The position numbers and the translations under genes are program-made. From a bacterium (lineage in GTDB: Bacteria > Pseudomonadota > Gammaproteobacteria > Burkholderiales > Burkholderiaceae_C), in NCBI GenBank assembly GCA_030824555.1, contig JAVBXK010000063.1:1-63150 (forward strand): a stretch of 63,150 bases of DNA, in the 5' to 3' direction. Under the pieces are notes generated by a model. The model was not told the DNA's origin. It saw only the letters and a program-made list of their open reading frames with translations, and ran no database searches. Below, piece after piece: positions 1 to 10,252 of this stretch; the stretch's first letter is position 1; each line of letters begins with the position of its first letter.

Positions 1-1206
1 GCCTGGGCCGTTTCTGCCCTGGCACTGGCCGCCACACCAACCCCGGCCAGCCCACCCGCCGCCCCCGCTGCTGCGGCGGCGCAATGGGCCAAGGTGGAGG
101 CCGAGGCACGTGGCCAAACCGTCTACTTCAACGCCTGGGGCGGCGGCGAAGCCATCAATGCCTACATTGCCTGGGCTGCCCGCGAAGTGAAAACGCGCCA
201 CGGCGTGGACGTGAAGCACGTGAAGGTGGCCGATGCCGCCGAGGTGGTCAAACGCGTGCAGACCGAATTGGCCGCAGGCCGCCAAACCAAGGGCTCGGTC
301 GACCTGGTGTGGGTCAATGGCGAAAACTTTCGCAACCTGAAGCTGGCAGGGGCCCTGCACGGCCCCTGGGCCGAACAGCAGCCCAACTGGGCCTATGTGG
401 ACACCGCCAAACCCGTGCGCAGCGACTTTTCCACGCCCACCGACGGCTACGAATCGCCCTGGGGCACGGCGCAGCTGACCTTCCTGGCCAACCGCAGTGT
501 CACGCCCACACCGCCGCGCTCTGCCGCCGAATGGCTGACCTTTGCCAAGGCGCACCCTGGCCGTGTGAGCTACCCCAAACCGCCCGATTTCCACGGCACC
601 ACTTTTTTGAAGCAATTGCTGCTGGGCCTCACGCCAGATGCATCGGTGCTGCAAAAACCGGTTGACTCCGCCACCTTCGCCGTTGCCGCCGCACCGCTGT
701 GGGCCTACCTGGACACGCTGCACCCCCTGCAATGGCGCCAGGGCAAAGCCTTTCCGGCCAGCGCCGCCGACATGCACCGCATGCTGGCCGACGGTGAACT
801 GGCCCTGTCCATCACCTTCAACCCCAACGAAGGTGCCAACCTGATTACCGCCAAACAACTGCCGCCCACAGCCTACAGCTTTGGCTTCACAGGTGGCAGC
901 CGGCCCGGCACCATTGGCAACGTGCACTTCGTGGCCATTCCGGTCAACGCATCGGCCGTGGCGGGCGCCAAGTTGTTTGCCAACTTCCTGCTGTCGCCCG
1001 AGGCGCAAGCGCGCAAGGCAGATGTGGCCGTGTGGGGCGACGGCACCGTGCTCAAAACCAGTCTGCTGCCCGCAGACGTGCAGGCGCGCATGGCCAAAGC
1101 CCCGCCCGGTGCGCTGGCCGATGCCGTGCCCACCCTACCCGAGCCGCATGCCAGTTGGGTAGAGGCACTGGAGGCCGAGTGGCTGAAGCGCTACGGCGCA
1201 CGCTGA
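1..1206 (+). CDS. ynjB: YnjB-like ABC transporter substrate-binding protein (5' end cut)
   Basis: Periplasmic solute receptor of a YnjBCD-type ABC importer. The open frame runs from the first base of the window; its first codons encode an Ala-rich hydrophobic stretch that looks like the end of a signal peptide, so the true start lies upstream and the GTG at 94 is internal. The mature part begins around YFNAWGGGEAINAYIAWAA, typical of the YnjB family of extracellular solute-binding proteins. It is followed after about 30 bases by the two-domain permease and then the ATPase, the same order as in Escherichia coli. The natural substrate of YnjBCD is not established; the family is distantly related to thiamine and iron/sulfate receptors. 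Confidence 0.9.
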   Translation, partial: AWAVSALALAATPTPASPPAAPAAAAAQWAKVEAEARGQTVYFNAWGGGEAINAYIAWAAREVKTRHGVDVKHVKVADAAEVVKRVQTELAAGRQTKGSVDLVWVNGENFRNLKLAGALHGPWAEQQPNWAYVDTAKPVRSDFSTPTDGYESPWGTAQLTFLANRSVTPTPPRSAAEWLTFAKAHPGRVSYPKPPDFHGTTFLKQLLLGLTPDASVLQKPVDSATFAVAAAPLWAYLDTLHPLQWRQGKAFPASAADMHRMLADGELALSITFNPNEGANLITAKQLPPTAYSFGFTGGSRPGTIGNVHFVAIPVNASAVAGAKLFANFLLSPEAQARKADVAVWGDGTVLKTSLLPADVQARMAKAPPGALADAVPTLPEPHASWVEALEAEWLKRYGAR

Positions 1207-1237
1207 CCGGCCCTGTGCTTGCACTCTGATCCGCACA

Positions 1238-2980
1238 GTGGCCCACCCGCTCGCACACGCCTTGGCCGTCATGCCTGTGGTGCTGGTCATGGCCCCGGTG
1301 CTGCCGGGCCTGTGGTGGGCGGCTGCGCCACTGGCCGACACGTCGGTGTGGGCCGCACTGTGGGCCGACAACCAATGGCCCCAAGCCGTGCAGGCCACGC
1401 TGTCGTCTGCACTGGTGGGCACGGCTCTGGCCTGTGTGCTGGCAGGCAGTGCCGCCATGCTGACCTTTCCCGGCGCGGGTTGGGCAGCGTTGACCCGCCG
1501 CCTGCCCCTGCTACTGGCCCTGCCCCACGCGGCGTTTGCCGTGGGCTTGTTCTTTTTGCTGTCGCCGTCGGGTTGGTTGGCCCGGCTGCTGGCCTACCCG
1601 CTGGGCTGGGCTGCGCCGCCCGACTGGGTCACCGTGCAAGACCCGCACGGGCTGGCGCTGGCCGTGGCCCTTGCGCTGAAGGAAAGCTGGTTCTTGCTGT
1701 GGGTGCTGACCGCCGTGATGGGCGAGCAAGGCACCGCCCGCCACATGCTGGTGGCCCGCACGCTGGGCCATGGCACCGCCAGCGCCTGGCAGCATGTGTT
1801 GTGGCCGCAACTGCTGCCGCGCATGGCCTGGCCACTGGCGGCGGTGTGGGGCTACAGCCTGTCTGTCGTTGACATGGCCGTGGTGCTGGGCCCCGGCACA
1901 CCGCCCACCGCTGCCGTGCTGGCCTGGCATTGGCTGAGTGACCCCAACCCCGCCACACAGGCCAAAGGGCAGGCTGCCGCCTGGGCGGTGCTGGGTTTGT
2001 TTGGCGCGGGTGTGGCACTGGCCCGCCTGGCGTGGGCCGCCTTGAAGCGCTGGCAGCCGTACCCAGCGGGCCGAGCAGAGAGCCAAGCAGCGGGCAGCCT
2101 GCCAGATGCTGGCACCGCGGGTGGCCACAACGCCGCAGCGCAGCAACGGGCACAAGCCGCCCCGCCCCACCCTGACAGCGGCCTGCGGACGGTGGGCGCG
2201 ACAGTTGAGCGCACAGCGGTTGGGCGCACGGCCATGCGGGCAGCATTGGGGACCGCGCTGTGGCTACCCGGCGTGCTGGTGGTGGCCTCGTTGGCGCTGT
2301 GGTCGTTGGCGGGCAACTGGTTCTTCCCGGCGGTGCTCCCCACCGACCTGACGCTGTCCACCTGGCAACAGGCCGACCTGTCGCCCATGCTGACCACCTT
2401 GTGGCTGGCTGCGGCCACCACCCTGCTGTGCCTGCCCGCTGCGCTGTGCTGGCTGGAATGGGGGCCGCCACGGCTGAACGCGCTGGTGTTTGCACCACTG
2501 GTGCTGCCCGCCCTGCCGCTGGTGGCCGGGCAATACCACGCCTTGCTGCGCAGCGGGCTCGACGGGGGCGCGGCAGGCCTGATCTGGAGCCACGCGCTGT
2601 GGGTGCTGCCCTACATGGTGCTCACGCTGGTGGGGGCCTACCGGGCGCTGGACCCGCGCCTGGCGCTCTGCGCGCGGGCATTGGGGCAAACCCGGCTGCA
2701 AGTCTGCCTGCGCGTGAAATGGCCAGCACTGCTGCGACCCGTGCTGGCGGCGGTGTCGGTGGGGTTTGCCGTCAGCGTGGCACAGTACCTGCCCACGCTG
2801 TTCGCGGGGGGTGGCCGGTTTGCCACCGTCACCACCGAAGCCATTTCTTTAAGCTCTGGAGGCAGTCGCCGCTTGTTGGCCGTGCAATCCATGCTACAAA
2901 TATTGCTGCCATTCGGCATGTTCATGCTCACCACCTGGGCCGCTGCTCAGGCGGGCAAGTGGCGCCGGGGGCTGTGCTGA
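1238..2980 (+). CDS. ynjC: YnjC-like fused ABC permease
   Basis: Inner-membrane permease with two MetI-type permease halves in one 580-residue chain. Residues about 10-265 form the first hydrophobic half and about 330-575 the second; between them is a hydrophilic, low-complexity Ala/Gly/Pro-rich linker (about 270-320). Each half has an EAA-like loop for docking on the ATPase, the second around the ALGQTRLQVCLRVKWPALL segment. Start taken at GTG 1238; an in-frame ATG at 1271 is an alternative. It ends one base before the ATPase start, so the genes are translationally linked. Fused permeases of this length are normal for YnjC. Confidence 0.9.
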   Translation: MAHPLAHALAVMPVVLVMAPVLPGLWWAAAPLADTSVWAALWADNQWPQAVQATLSSALVGTALACVLAGSAAMLTFPGAGWAALTRRLPLLLALPHAAFAVGLFFLLSPSGWLARLLAYPLGWAAPPDWVTVQDPHGLALAVALALKESWFLLWVLTAVMGEQGTARHMLVARTLGHGTASAWQHVLWPQLLPRMAWPLAAVWGYSLSVVDMAVVLGPGTPPTAAVLAWHWLSDPNPATQAKGQAAAWAVLGLFGAGVALARLAWAALKRWQPYPAGRAESQAAGSLPDAGTAGGHNAAAQQRAQAAPPHPDSGLRTVGATVERTAVGRTAMRAALGTALWLPGVLVVASLALWSLAGNWFFPAVLPTDLTLSTWQQADLSPMLTTLWLAAATTLLCLPAALCWLEWGPPRLNALVFAPLVLPALPLVAGQYHALLRSGLDGGAAGLIWSHALWVLPYMVLTLVGAYRALDPRLALCARALGQTRLQVCLRVKWPALLRPVLAAVSVGFAVSVAQYLPTLFAGGGRFATVTTEAISLSSGGSRRLLAVQSMLQILLPFGMFMLTTWAAAQAGKWRRGLC

Positions 2981-2981
2981 C

Positions 2982-3774
<793 letters not shown>

Positions 3775-3782
<8 letters not shown>

Positions 3783-4416
3783 CAGCACCTTGAACCGCTG
3801 GCTGAAAGCCCCCTTGCAAGCGGTGGCCTGCCAACTGCACCGCACGGGCATACAGCCCGACCACCTGACCTGGGCCGGTTTTGCCATGGGACTGCTGGCT
3901 GTGCCCTTGATTGCCACCGGGCACACCCACTGGGCGCTGCTGTCCATGGCACTCAACCGCCTGGCCGACGGACTGGACGGCACGCTGGCCCGGCTGACCA
4001 CGCCCACCGACCGGGGCGCGTTTCTGGACATTGCGCTGGACTTTTTGTTTTACGCCAGCATCCCGCTGGCGTTTGCACTGGCCAGCCCGGCCGACAACGC
4101 CCTGCCCGCTGCGGTGCTGCTGTTCGGTTTCATGGGCACGGGCAGCAGTTTTTTGGCCTTTGCCGTGCTGGCAGCCAAGCGCCAGCTGACCAGCACGCAG
4201 TACCCCGCCAAAGGCTTTTTCTACCTGAGTGGGCTGACCGAGGCCACCGAAACACTGGCCGTGTTCACGCTGATGTGCCTGCGCCCAGACTGGTTCGCAC
4301 CGCTGGCCTACGGGTTTGCGGCGCTGTGTGCGCTGACCACGGCAACACGCATCGCGGCCGGGGTGACGGCGTTCGGCCCAGCACAAGCCGAAGAGGGCTC
4401 GCCAGCAGACGAATGA
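3775..4416 (+). CDS. ynjF: YnjF-like CDP-alcohol phosphatidyltransferase family protein
   Basis: Membrane enzyme of the CDP-alcohol phosphotransferase family, which moves a phospho-alcohol from a CDP-linked donor. The family motif is present: D65-G66, D68-G69, A72-R73, G81, D85 and D89, the acidic residues that bind the catalytic metals. Five or six hydrophobic segments follow. Length (213 residues) is normal. It overlaps ynjD by 8 bases. Escherichia coli also carries ynjF next to ynjBCD (there with ynjE between), so the neighbourhood is conserved; why an importer and a lipid-type transferase travel together is unknown. Actual substrate cannot be read from sequence. Confidence 0.88.
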
Positions 4417-4456
4417 CGGCATCCATCGCCGCCCAACGCCACGTACAAAGTGGTCG

Positions 4457-5023
4457 TCAGTGGGTGACGCGGCTGTCAAGCTTGCGAATGAGCCCTTCAG
4501 CCAATGGCCACTCACCGAAACCAGACGCGGGGTTCAGGTGGCCCACTGCACCAAGATGAACTTGTTCACTGCCCCAGTCCTGAGCCAAGGTTTGGATGCG
4601 GGCCAGTTCGCCCAGCGGGTCGTTGTCGCTGGTGGCCACCAGGCTGGGAAACAGCAGCAACTGCCTGGGCACAGGGAGCCAGCCATTTGCGTCGAGCGCT
4701 GCCAGAGTGGGATAGCCCTCTGGCATGGGCACCTCGAAATCCGGTGGGGTGGCCAGCAGCGCGCCTCGCACCTGGCCATAAAGGGCAGTTTGCTTCGCCC
4801 AATGCGCCACCATGATGCAGCCACCGCTGTGTGCCACGATGATCAGCGGGCCATCGATGGCCGCCACAGCGGCCTCGATGGCATTCACACGGTCCTGACA
4901 ATTCAAATCTTCGCGACCCATAGGCGGCACGGTATGAACGCGCGGCAACCGCTGGGCCAGCAGGGTTTGCCAATGTTGGGGCACATGGTCACGCAGACCG
5001 GGAACGATGAGAACAGTGGTCAT
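4457..5023 (-). CDS. RBBP9/YdeN-type serine hydrolase
   Basis: Small alpha/beta hydrolase (188 residues) of the RBBP9/YdeN family. A nucleophile elbow is seen as AHSGGC (Ser66), with candidate acid at D133/D135 in TSDNDP and His162 in VGHLNPASGFGEWP, a segment highly typical of the family. The frame is open further upstream, but the family start MTTVLIVPGL fits the ATG at 5023. It is last of a co-directional string (MFS permease, DsbA-like protein, this gene). Physiological substrate is unknown; family members are mostly orphan esterases. Confidence 0.85.
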   Translation of the reverse strand: MTTVLIVPGLRDHVPQHWQTLLAQRLPRVHTVPPMGREDLNCQDRVNAIEAAVAAIDGPLIIVAHSGGCIMVAHWAKQTALYGQVRGALLATPPDFEVPMPEGYPTLAALDANGWLPVPRQLLLFPSLVATSDNDPLGELARIQTLAQDWGSEQVHLGAVGHLNPASGFGEWPLAEGLIRKLDSRVTH

Positions 5024-5067
5024 GGGAAATGAATAATTTGGACAGCGCGAAGCATTTCGGCCTCGCT

Positions 5068-5688
5068 TCAGGCCTGGGCCATCGCAGCCAGCAGCACTTT
5101 CGGCGGCTGGGCACCTGACAGTCCCTGGCGTTGGTTGAACAGGAAAAACGGCACGCCCGGCACATTGCAAGGTGCAGGTGGCTGCACCCCTTCCAGACAC
5201 TGCTGCAGCTCAGATTGGGGGACACCTGCTGAACGCCCCAGCGCCATCAGGACTTCTGGGCTGTTCAGGTCACGGCCATGCTCGAAGTACGCGGCAAACA
5301 GCTCGCACAACAAGCCGTTGTATGCATCGGCAGTCAACCATTGACGTGACTGCTGATACAGGTGGTGCGCTGCCGCGCTGTTGGGAAACGTCTGTATGCG
5401 GTCAAACCGTATCGTCACACCTGCCGCCTGTGCGGCAGCCAGCACCTGGGCTTGCCGGGCCTTGACGGCGGCCTCGCTGCCCAACCGTTGGACATAGAAC
5501 GCAGCAAACGGCCAACCCTGCGGAGGCACATCCGGCAGCAGTTGCACGCTGTGCCAATGCACGTCGGCCAGCACGCCGGGGTTGGTGGCATGCCACGTTT
5601 GCAAGGCCGTTTCCAAATGACGGTGCCCGATCAGGCACCAGGGGCAGATCAGGTCAAACCACACATCGATGCGCAACGACCGCTTCAT
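5068..5688 (-). CDS. DsbA-family (FrnE-type) thiol oxidoreductase
   Basis: Cytoplasmic DsbA-like protein of the FrnE/2-hydroxychromene-2-carboxylate isomerase superfamily, 206 residues. The N-terminus has the thioredoxin-fold active site CPWC (Cys15-Cys18) directly after the first beta strand and no signal peptide. The helical insert and C-terminal SGAQP-type cis-Pro region fit FrnE. A clear ribosome site (AAGGAG) precedes the ATG. It lies 11 bases after the MFS gene on the same strand. FrnE proteins are linked to oxidative stress or polyketide gene clusters; the role here is unknown. Confidence 0.87.
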   Translation of the reverse strand: MKRSLRIDVWFDLICPWCLIGHRHLETALQTWHATNPGVLADVHWHSVQLLPDVPPQGWPFAAFYVQRLGSEAAVKARQAQVLAAAQAAGVTIRFDRIQTFPNSAAAHHLYQQSRQWLTADAYNGLLCELFAAYFEHGRDLNSPEVLMALGRSAGVPQSELQQCLEGVQPPAPCNVPGVPFFLFNQRQGLSGAQPPKVLLAAMAQA

Positions 5689-5699
5689 GCCCTGCTCCT

Positions 5700-7004
5700 T
5701 CAGCTGGCCACGGCAAGCGCCACACCGTCTACACGGGCCGCATCGGACTCGTAACTGCGCGCGGCCAGGAGAAAGCTCCCTGCTGCCAGCAAGCTGAACA
5801 ACGGGACCACAGACAGTGCCTGCTGCAAGCCCCAGGTGTCAGACAACACGCCCACCAGAAACGGGCCGACAGCCAGGCCGAACAGGTTCTGGAACAGCGC
5901 CAGCACGGCCGAGCCAGTGGAGCGCACACCAGGATGGATCACGTCGATCACCACGCCCGACACCACACCAACGGTGCAGGTCATGAACAGCCCACCCAGC
6001 AGAATCAGTTTGAACTGTGCTTCGCCAGGCACGGTGCCACCGAATGCTGTCACAAACACCACCAGCGTGACGGGGCACAGGAGCGCCAGGGTCAGCAGTT
6101 TGTTGCGGGCACTCTTCATGGCAAACCGGTCGGCCACGCCCCCCCAGACCACGCTGCCCACAGCACCGATCAGCACCACCAGCGCAGCCTGTTTAGCAGC
6201 GGCCTCGGGGGCCAGCCCATGAAAACGGTTGAGGTAGCTGGGCAGCCACGACCAGATGGCCGACACCACGATGAGCTGCAATGCCCCGCCAACACAAACC
6301 CACAGCAAGGTGCGGGTGCACGCCAGCGTGGCAAAGATGTGCTTGAACGTGCCCCCCATGGTCTGGGTCACGCGGTCAAGCTGGGGGGTGAGCGACACGG
6401 TTTTGTAGTCGCGCACCAGCAGGTACAGCAGCGCAAACACCAGGCCTGGCACACCCACCACACCGAAGGCGGCTTTCCAGCCCCACTTCGCGGCAATCAC
6501 GCCACCCAACACCACGCCCAAAACTGACCCCAGCGACGCGGCTGCAAAAAACGCGCCCAGCAAGGCACCCCGCAAGCGCTTGGGGAACAGGGTGGAAATG
6601 ACAGCGGCCCCCACCGATCCGTAGCCGGTTTCACCCGCGCCCACCACGGCACGCGCAGCCAGCAACTGTGCGTAGCTGGTGGTGAACATGCACGAAATGG
6701 TGGCCAGGCTCCAGGTGGTGGCCATCACCACGATGCTTTTCACCCGGCTGACCCGATCGGCCAGCAAGGCCACCGGCACCCCGCCCACGGCCACCACGAT
6801 GGAGATGATGGACACCAGCGCACCCAGCTGCTTGTCACTGAGGTCCCATTCGGCCTTGATGTGCGGGAACAGGGACACGATGACCTGCCGGTCGATGTAG
6901 TCGAACAGCATGAGGACAAACGTCATGCCGAAAGCAAACCAGGCCTGCCGCTTGCCGATCAGGTAGCCGTCCTGCATGGGTGCAGGTGCTGCGGTTGTGG
7001 TCAT
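5700..7004 (-). CDS. MFS transporter (anion:cation symporter type)
   Basis: Twelve-helix major facilitator permease, 434 residues. The loop 2-3 motif region (ALLADRVSRVKS) and a central charged loop between two six-helix halves are visible. The sequence style matches permeases for small organic acids such as the ACS/phthalate family. It follows the BKACE gene by about 50 bases on the same strand and is therefore a likely uptake system for the compound degraded by the BKACE, dioxygenase and oxidoreductase upstream. An AGGAG ribosome site lies 9 bases before the chosen ATG. Confidence 0.88.
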   Translation of the reverse strand: MTTTAAPAPMQDGYLIGKRQAWFAFGMTFVLMLFDYIDRQVIVSLFPHIKAEWDLSDKQLGALVSIISIVVAVGGVPVALLADRVSRVKSIVVMATTWSLATISCMFTTSYAQLLAARAVVGAGETGYGSVGAAVISTLFPKRLRGALLGAFFAAASLGSVLGVVLGGVIAAKWGWKAAFGVVGVPGLVFALLYLLVRDYKTVSLTPQLDRVTQTMGGTFKHIFATLACTRTLLWVCVGGALQLIVVSAIWSWLPSYLNRFHGLAPEAAAKQAALVVLIGAVGSVVWGGVADRFAMKSARNKLLTLALLCPVTLVVFVTAFGGTVPGEAQFKLILLGGLFMTCTVGVVSGVVIDVIHPGVRSTGSAVLALFQNLFGLAVGPFLVGVLSDTWGLQQALSVVPLFSLLAAGSFLLAARSYESDAARVDGVALAVAS

Positions 7005-7017
7005 TCATGTCTCCTGT

Positions 7018-7062
7018 ATTGATAGCTATCCGTGCTTTATATGAAAGCGGTATCAGCCTTTT
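7018..7062. repeat. Comamonadaceae-like intergenic palindrome
   Basis: Short sequence containing TGATAGCT followed by GCTTtatatgaAAGC, an inverted repeat around an AT-rich core. Similar arrangements recur at 32370 and 33106 in this window. Intergenic palindromes of this general form are common in Comamonadaceae genomes; this membership is recalled from experience and was not checked by search. It lies in the gap between the BKACE and MFS genes, where it could form an RNA hairpin. Confidence 0.45.
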
Positions 7063-8087
7063 TTGCTTCTATTTGGCGCAAACCCGTTGGCTGCCAGCGT
7101 TTCGTCGGCACCTTGGTAGAACGTGCCCATCTTGTAGATCTGACGGGCTTCCTGGCCATTGGCCACGTCACGGCCCACTTCGCGCGACAGGCGCACCAGC
7201 TGCTCAATCTGCTCGACCGTGGTGATCTTGCGGTCGCGCTTTTGCGACCAGATGTTGTCTTCAATGCCGCAGCGCACGTGCACACCCATGGCCAGTGCCA
7301 TCAGGTTCATGGGCAGCACGTTCAGCATGGACGACTCCAGCGTCAGCACCGCACCATCGGGCACGCCGCGCACGAAGTTGGCCAGGTTGTAGATGTTGGG
7401 TGCGTCGAACCCACCGCCAATGGCCACCCAGGTCAGGATGAGCGGCACGTTGCACACACCCCGGCGCATCATGCGTTCCACCGTTTCCAGCTGTGTGATG
7501 TTGGCCAGCTGAAAGTGCGTCTGGATGCCTTTTTCGGACAGGCGCCGGATGTGCTCTTCCACCCATTCCGGACCAGCCGGGATGGTCATTTCGCGGTAGG
7601 CGCGGTAGTTGGCTGGCTCGGCCAGCGAAGTACCCGCCACGTCCGCTGCGCACATCTGCTCCACCACGTTCATCTGGTTCGAGTTGATGGCAATGGTCAC
7701 CTGATCGGGTGTGGGTTGCAAGTCTGCCAGCATGTGCCGGGTGTCGTCGCTCAACCACTTGGCCGTGTCACCGTCGTTTTCGGGGGCAAATGAAATGGAC
7801 CCCCCCACCTGCAAAATCATGTCGGGCACGCGGGCACGGATGCCAGCCAGCAACTCGTTGAATTTGGACAGGCGCTTGGAGCCCTTGCCGTCAGCCTCGC
7901 GGACGTGAACGTGCAGCACGGTGGCACCAGCGTTGTAGCAATCCACCGCCTTCTGGACTTGCTCGTCCATCGTGACAGCAATGTCCTCTGGGAAATCGGA
8001 GGGCATCCACTCTGGCCCATATGGGGCGCAGGTGATGACGAGTTTTTGCTGGTTTTCGGGGAAGTTGGCACCGTCTTGGAAATGCAT
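7053..8087 (-). CDS. BKACE (DUF849) beta-keto acid cleavage enzyme
   Basis: Zinc-dependent TIM-barrel enzyme that condenses a beta-keto acid with acetyl-CoA and splits it to acetoacetate and a new CoA ester (3-keto-5-aminohexanoate cleavage family). Evidence: N-terminal ITCAPYGPEW, the metal-binding HVHVRE motif, LQVGGS and the GVHVRCGIEDNIW C-terminal motif, all classical in DUF849. Length 344 residues is slightly above the usual 270-310 because of a longer N-terminus. BKACE members act on many substrates, including 3-keto-5-aminohexanoate and dehydrocarnitine; the subgroup cannot be assigned by eye. It is flanked by a dioxygenase and a permease on the same strand. Confidence 0.92.
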   Translation of the reverse strand: MHFQDGANFPENQQKLVITCAPYGPEWMPSDFPEDIAVTMDEQVQKAVDCYNAGATVLHVHVREADGKGSKRLSKFNELLAGIRARVPDMILQVGGSISFAPENDGDTAKWLSDDTRHMLADLQPTPDQVTIAINSNQMNVVEQMCAADVAGTSLAEPANYRAYREMTIPAGPEWVEEHIRRLSEKGIQTHFQLANITQLETVERMMRRGVCNVPLILTWVAIGGGFDAPNIYNLANFVRGVPDGAVLTLESSMLNVLPMNLMALAMGVHVRCGIEDNIWSQKRDRKITTVEQIEQLVRLSREVGRDVANGQEARQIYKMGTFYQGADETLAANGFAPNRSKKG

Positions 8088-8162
8088 GATGGGTCTCCGT
8101 AGATGTGGAAGCGGGTCAATGAAAAAGGGAACAGAAAAACAAACGGCAAAGGAAGGGCCTTG

Positions 8163-8187
8163 GCACTGACGACTGGCGCGTCAGTGC
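8163..8187 (-). terminator. perfect 9-bp hairpin between dioxygenase and BKACE genes
   Basis: GCACTGACG and CGTCAGTGC form a perfect 9-base stem with a 7-base loop, about 30 bases after the dioxygenase stop. On the minus strand only a moderately T-rich stretch follows, so this may be an attenuating terminator or an mRNA-stabilising hairpin rather than a full operon end. Confidence 0.5.
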
Positions 8188-8217
8188 ACTCGAATGCACT
8201 CGCTCAAGTGCCTAGGG

Positions 8218-9075
8218 TCAGAAGGGCTTGTCGCCGACGACGGCAGCGCGCTCCATCTTTCGATGGCAGGGTGGGTAATCCATCACGGCGTAGTGCTGGG
8301 TGCTGCGGTTGTCCCACATGGCCATGCTGTAGGGCTTCCAGCGCCAGCGCACCTGGTACTCGGGGACCTCGGCCTGGCCGATCAGGTACTGCAGCAGGTC
8401 GCCTGCAGCCTGGTTGTAGTCTTGTCCGTAACGAACGCGGCCAGGCACGTGGAAGTTCACGAAATGCGTGGTGAAAGCATTGACGAACAGCAGCTTCTCA
8501 CCGGTTTCAGGGTGTGTGCGCACCACGGGGTGCTCGGCATCGGGGTACTGGGCCTTCAGCGCCAGGCGCTTGTCAGTGGGCATGGCCGCACCGAACGAGG
8601 CGTTGAAGCTGTGGCTGGCGATCAGCCCTTCGATGTCGGCTTTGACCGAATCGGGCAGCTTGTCATAGGCCAGCACCATGTTGGCCCACATGGTGTCGCC
8701 CCCCACTGGCGGGCACTCGATGCAGCGCAGCACACAGGCTTTGGCCGGGGTTTCGCGGAAGGTGCCGTCGCAATGCCACGAGTTTTCGTAGCGGTCGATC
8801 GGGCTGTCGGGGTGCTTGTAAATCTGCACCAGGCCAGGGGCTTCGGGGTGGCTGGGCGCAACCGGGTGGTCTTCCAGCTGCCCCAAGCGTTGGGCAAACG
8901 CCATGTGGTCGTGCCGTGACAGCTTGTCCAGCGTCTGGTCACGCAGAAACAGCACTTTGTATTTCAACAGGGCGGCGTAAATCTCGTTGAACAGACCGTC
9001 GTCGCGGACGGCATCGCCCAGGTTGACGTCCATCAATTCGGCGCCAATGGCGCAGGTCATGGGTTCGATTTGCAT
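8218..9075 (-). CDS. TauD/TfdA-family Fe(II)/2-oxoglutarate dioxygenase
   Basis: Non-haem iron oxygenase, 285 residues. The facial triad is visible: His101 and Asp103 in NSWHCDGTF and His261 in DNRSTQHYAV, with Arg272 positioned to hold 2-oxoglutarate. These motifs are diagnostic for the TauD/TfdA family, which hydroxylates carbon next to sulfonate, ether, carboxylate or amine groups. A strong AAGGAG ribosome site precedes the ATG. It sits between a quinone oxidoreductase and a BKACE on one strand, suggesting a hydroxylation step followed by oxidation and beta-keto cleavage; the substrate is not identifiable. Confidence 0.92.
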   Translation of the reverse strand: MQIEPMTCAIGAELMDVNLGDAVRDDGLFNEIYAALLKYKVLFLRDQTLDKLSRHDHMAFAQRLGQLEDHPVAPSHPEAPGLVQIYKHPDSPIDRYENSWHCDGTFRETPAKACVLRCIECPPVGGDTMWANMVLAYDKLPDSVKADIEGLIASHSFNASFGAAMPTDKRLALKAQYPDAEHPVVRTHPETGEKLLFVNAFTTHFVNFHVPGRVRYGQDYNQAAGDLLQYLIGQAEVPEYQVRWRWKPYSMAMWDNRSTQHYAVMDYPPCHRKMERAAVVGDKPF

Positions 9076-9113
9076 GCTTGTCTCCTTTTTATATGTGGTG
9101 TGTGGGATTGCGG

Positions 9114-10094
9114 TCAGAGCATGAACACGGATGAACCCGTGGTCTTGCGGGATTCCAGATCGGTATGCGCCTGGCGCGCGTCGTCCAATGCATACCGTTG
9201 GTTGATTTCAATGCGGATGCGCCCTGCCGCCACGTGACCAAACACCTCGGCAGCGAGTTCGGCTTTTTCGGCCGGGTCTGCGATGTAGTCGGCCAGTGCA
9301 GGACGTGTCAGGTACAGCGAGCCCTTCATGGCCAGCAACTGCGGGTCGAACGGCGGGATGGTGCCGCTGGCGGTGCCCACGCACACCATCAGGCCCCGGC
9401 GCTTGAGCGAATCCAGCGAGGCCATGAAGGTGGACTTGCCCACGCTGTCAAACACCACGTCAACGCCTTTGCCATCGGTCAACTCACGCACCCGCTTGGC
9501 CACGTCTTCGTGGCTGTAGTTGATGGTGTGGGCGCAGCCGTGTGCCAGCGCCACAGCTGCTTTGTCGTCGGTGGACACGGTGCCGATCACCGTGATGCCC
9601 AGCAACTTGGCCCACTGCGACACGATCAGCCCTACACCGCCCGCTGCGGCGTGCAGCAACACGGTGTCACCGGGTTTGAAGGCATGGATGCGGCGCATGA
9701 GGTAGGCCGACGTCAGCCCGCGCATGGTCATGGCTGCGGCCGTGTCAAACCCGATGGCATCGGGCAGTTTGATGAGCGGTGCGGCAGGCACCAGGCGCTC
9801 GGTGCTGTAGGCCCCCAGCGTGTTGATGAAGCCCGTGTAGGTGACACGGTCACCCACAGCCACGTGGGTGACCCCTTCACCCAACGCCTCCACCACCCCG
9901 GCGGCTTCCACGCCCAGGCCACTGGGCAGCGGCACGGGGTAGGTGCCGTTGCGGAAATACGTGTCGGCGTAATTGAGGCCCACCGCCACGTGGCGCAAAC
10001 GCACCTGACCGGGGCCAGGGGAGCCTACTTCCACGTTTTCAAGTTCCAACACCTCGGGGCCACCCACCCGGTGCATGCGTACGGCTTTTGCCAT
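9114..10094 (-). CDS. zinc-independent quinone oxidoreductase (MDR superfamily)
   Basis: NADPH:quinone reductase-like medium-chain dehydrogenase, 326 residues. Visible features are the N-terminal GroES-like domain (MAKAVRMHRVGGPEVLELE), the NYADTYFRNGTYP segment, and a Rossmann motif AAAGGVGLIVSQWAKLLG near residues 145-165. Catalytic zinc ligands are absent, as expected for the Qor class. The frame is open further upstream but the start at 10094 is preceded by GGAGAC and matches the family. It is first gene of the leftward operon, facing an AraC regulator across a 158-base divergent promoter region. Confidence 0.9.
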   Translation of the reverse strand: MAKAVRMHRVGGPEVLELENVEVGSPGPGQVRLRHVAVGLNYADTYFRNGTYPVPLPSGLGVEAAGVVEALGEGVTHVAVGDRVTYTGFINTLGAYSTERLVPAAPLIKLPDAIGFDTAAAMTMRGLTSAYLMRRIHAFKPGDTVLLHAAAGGVGLIVSQWAKLLGITVIGTVSTDDKAAVALAHGCAHTINYSHEDVAKRVRELTDGKGVDVVFDSVGKSTFMASLDSLKRRGLMVCVGTASGTIPPFDPQLLAMKGSLYLTRPALADYIADPAEKAELAAEVFGHVAAGRIRIEINQRYALDDARQAHTDLESRKTTGSSVFML

Positions 10095-10252
10095 CTGAAT
10101 CGTCTCCTTGTTGCCACCGGGGTGGCTGTTCAAACACAGAGGGGCAATGTAGGGTCTTGGATCGCACAGCGTTTCACATGATCTGCCAAGCATTTATCAT
10201 TTCACGCCAAACAGGTGCCGACTCGGGGATACCCCTAGCATTGGAGACACGC
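10095..10252. promoter_or_regulatory. divergent promoter region, qor operon / AraC regulator
   Basis: A 158-base gap between two start codons transcribed away from each other; both ribosome sites (GGAGAC on each side) are inside it. It must hold the promoters and probably the binding site of the adjacent AraC regulator. I could not define a convincing operator. Confidence 0.5.
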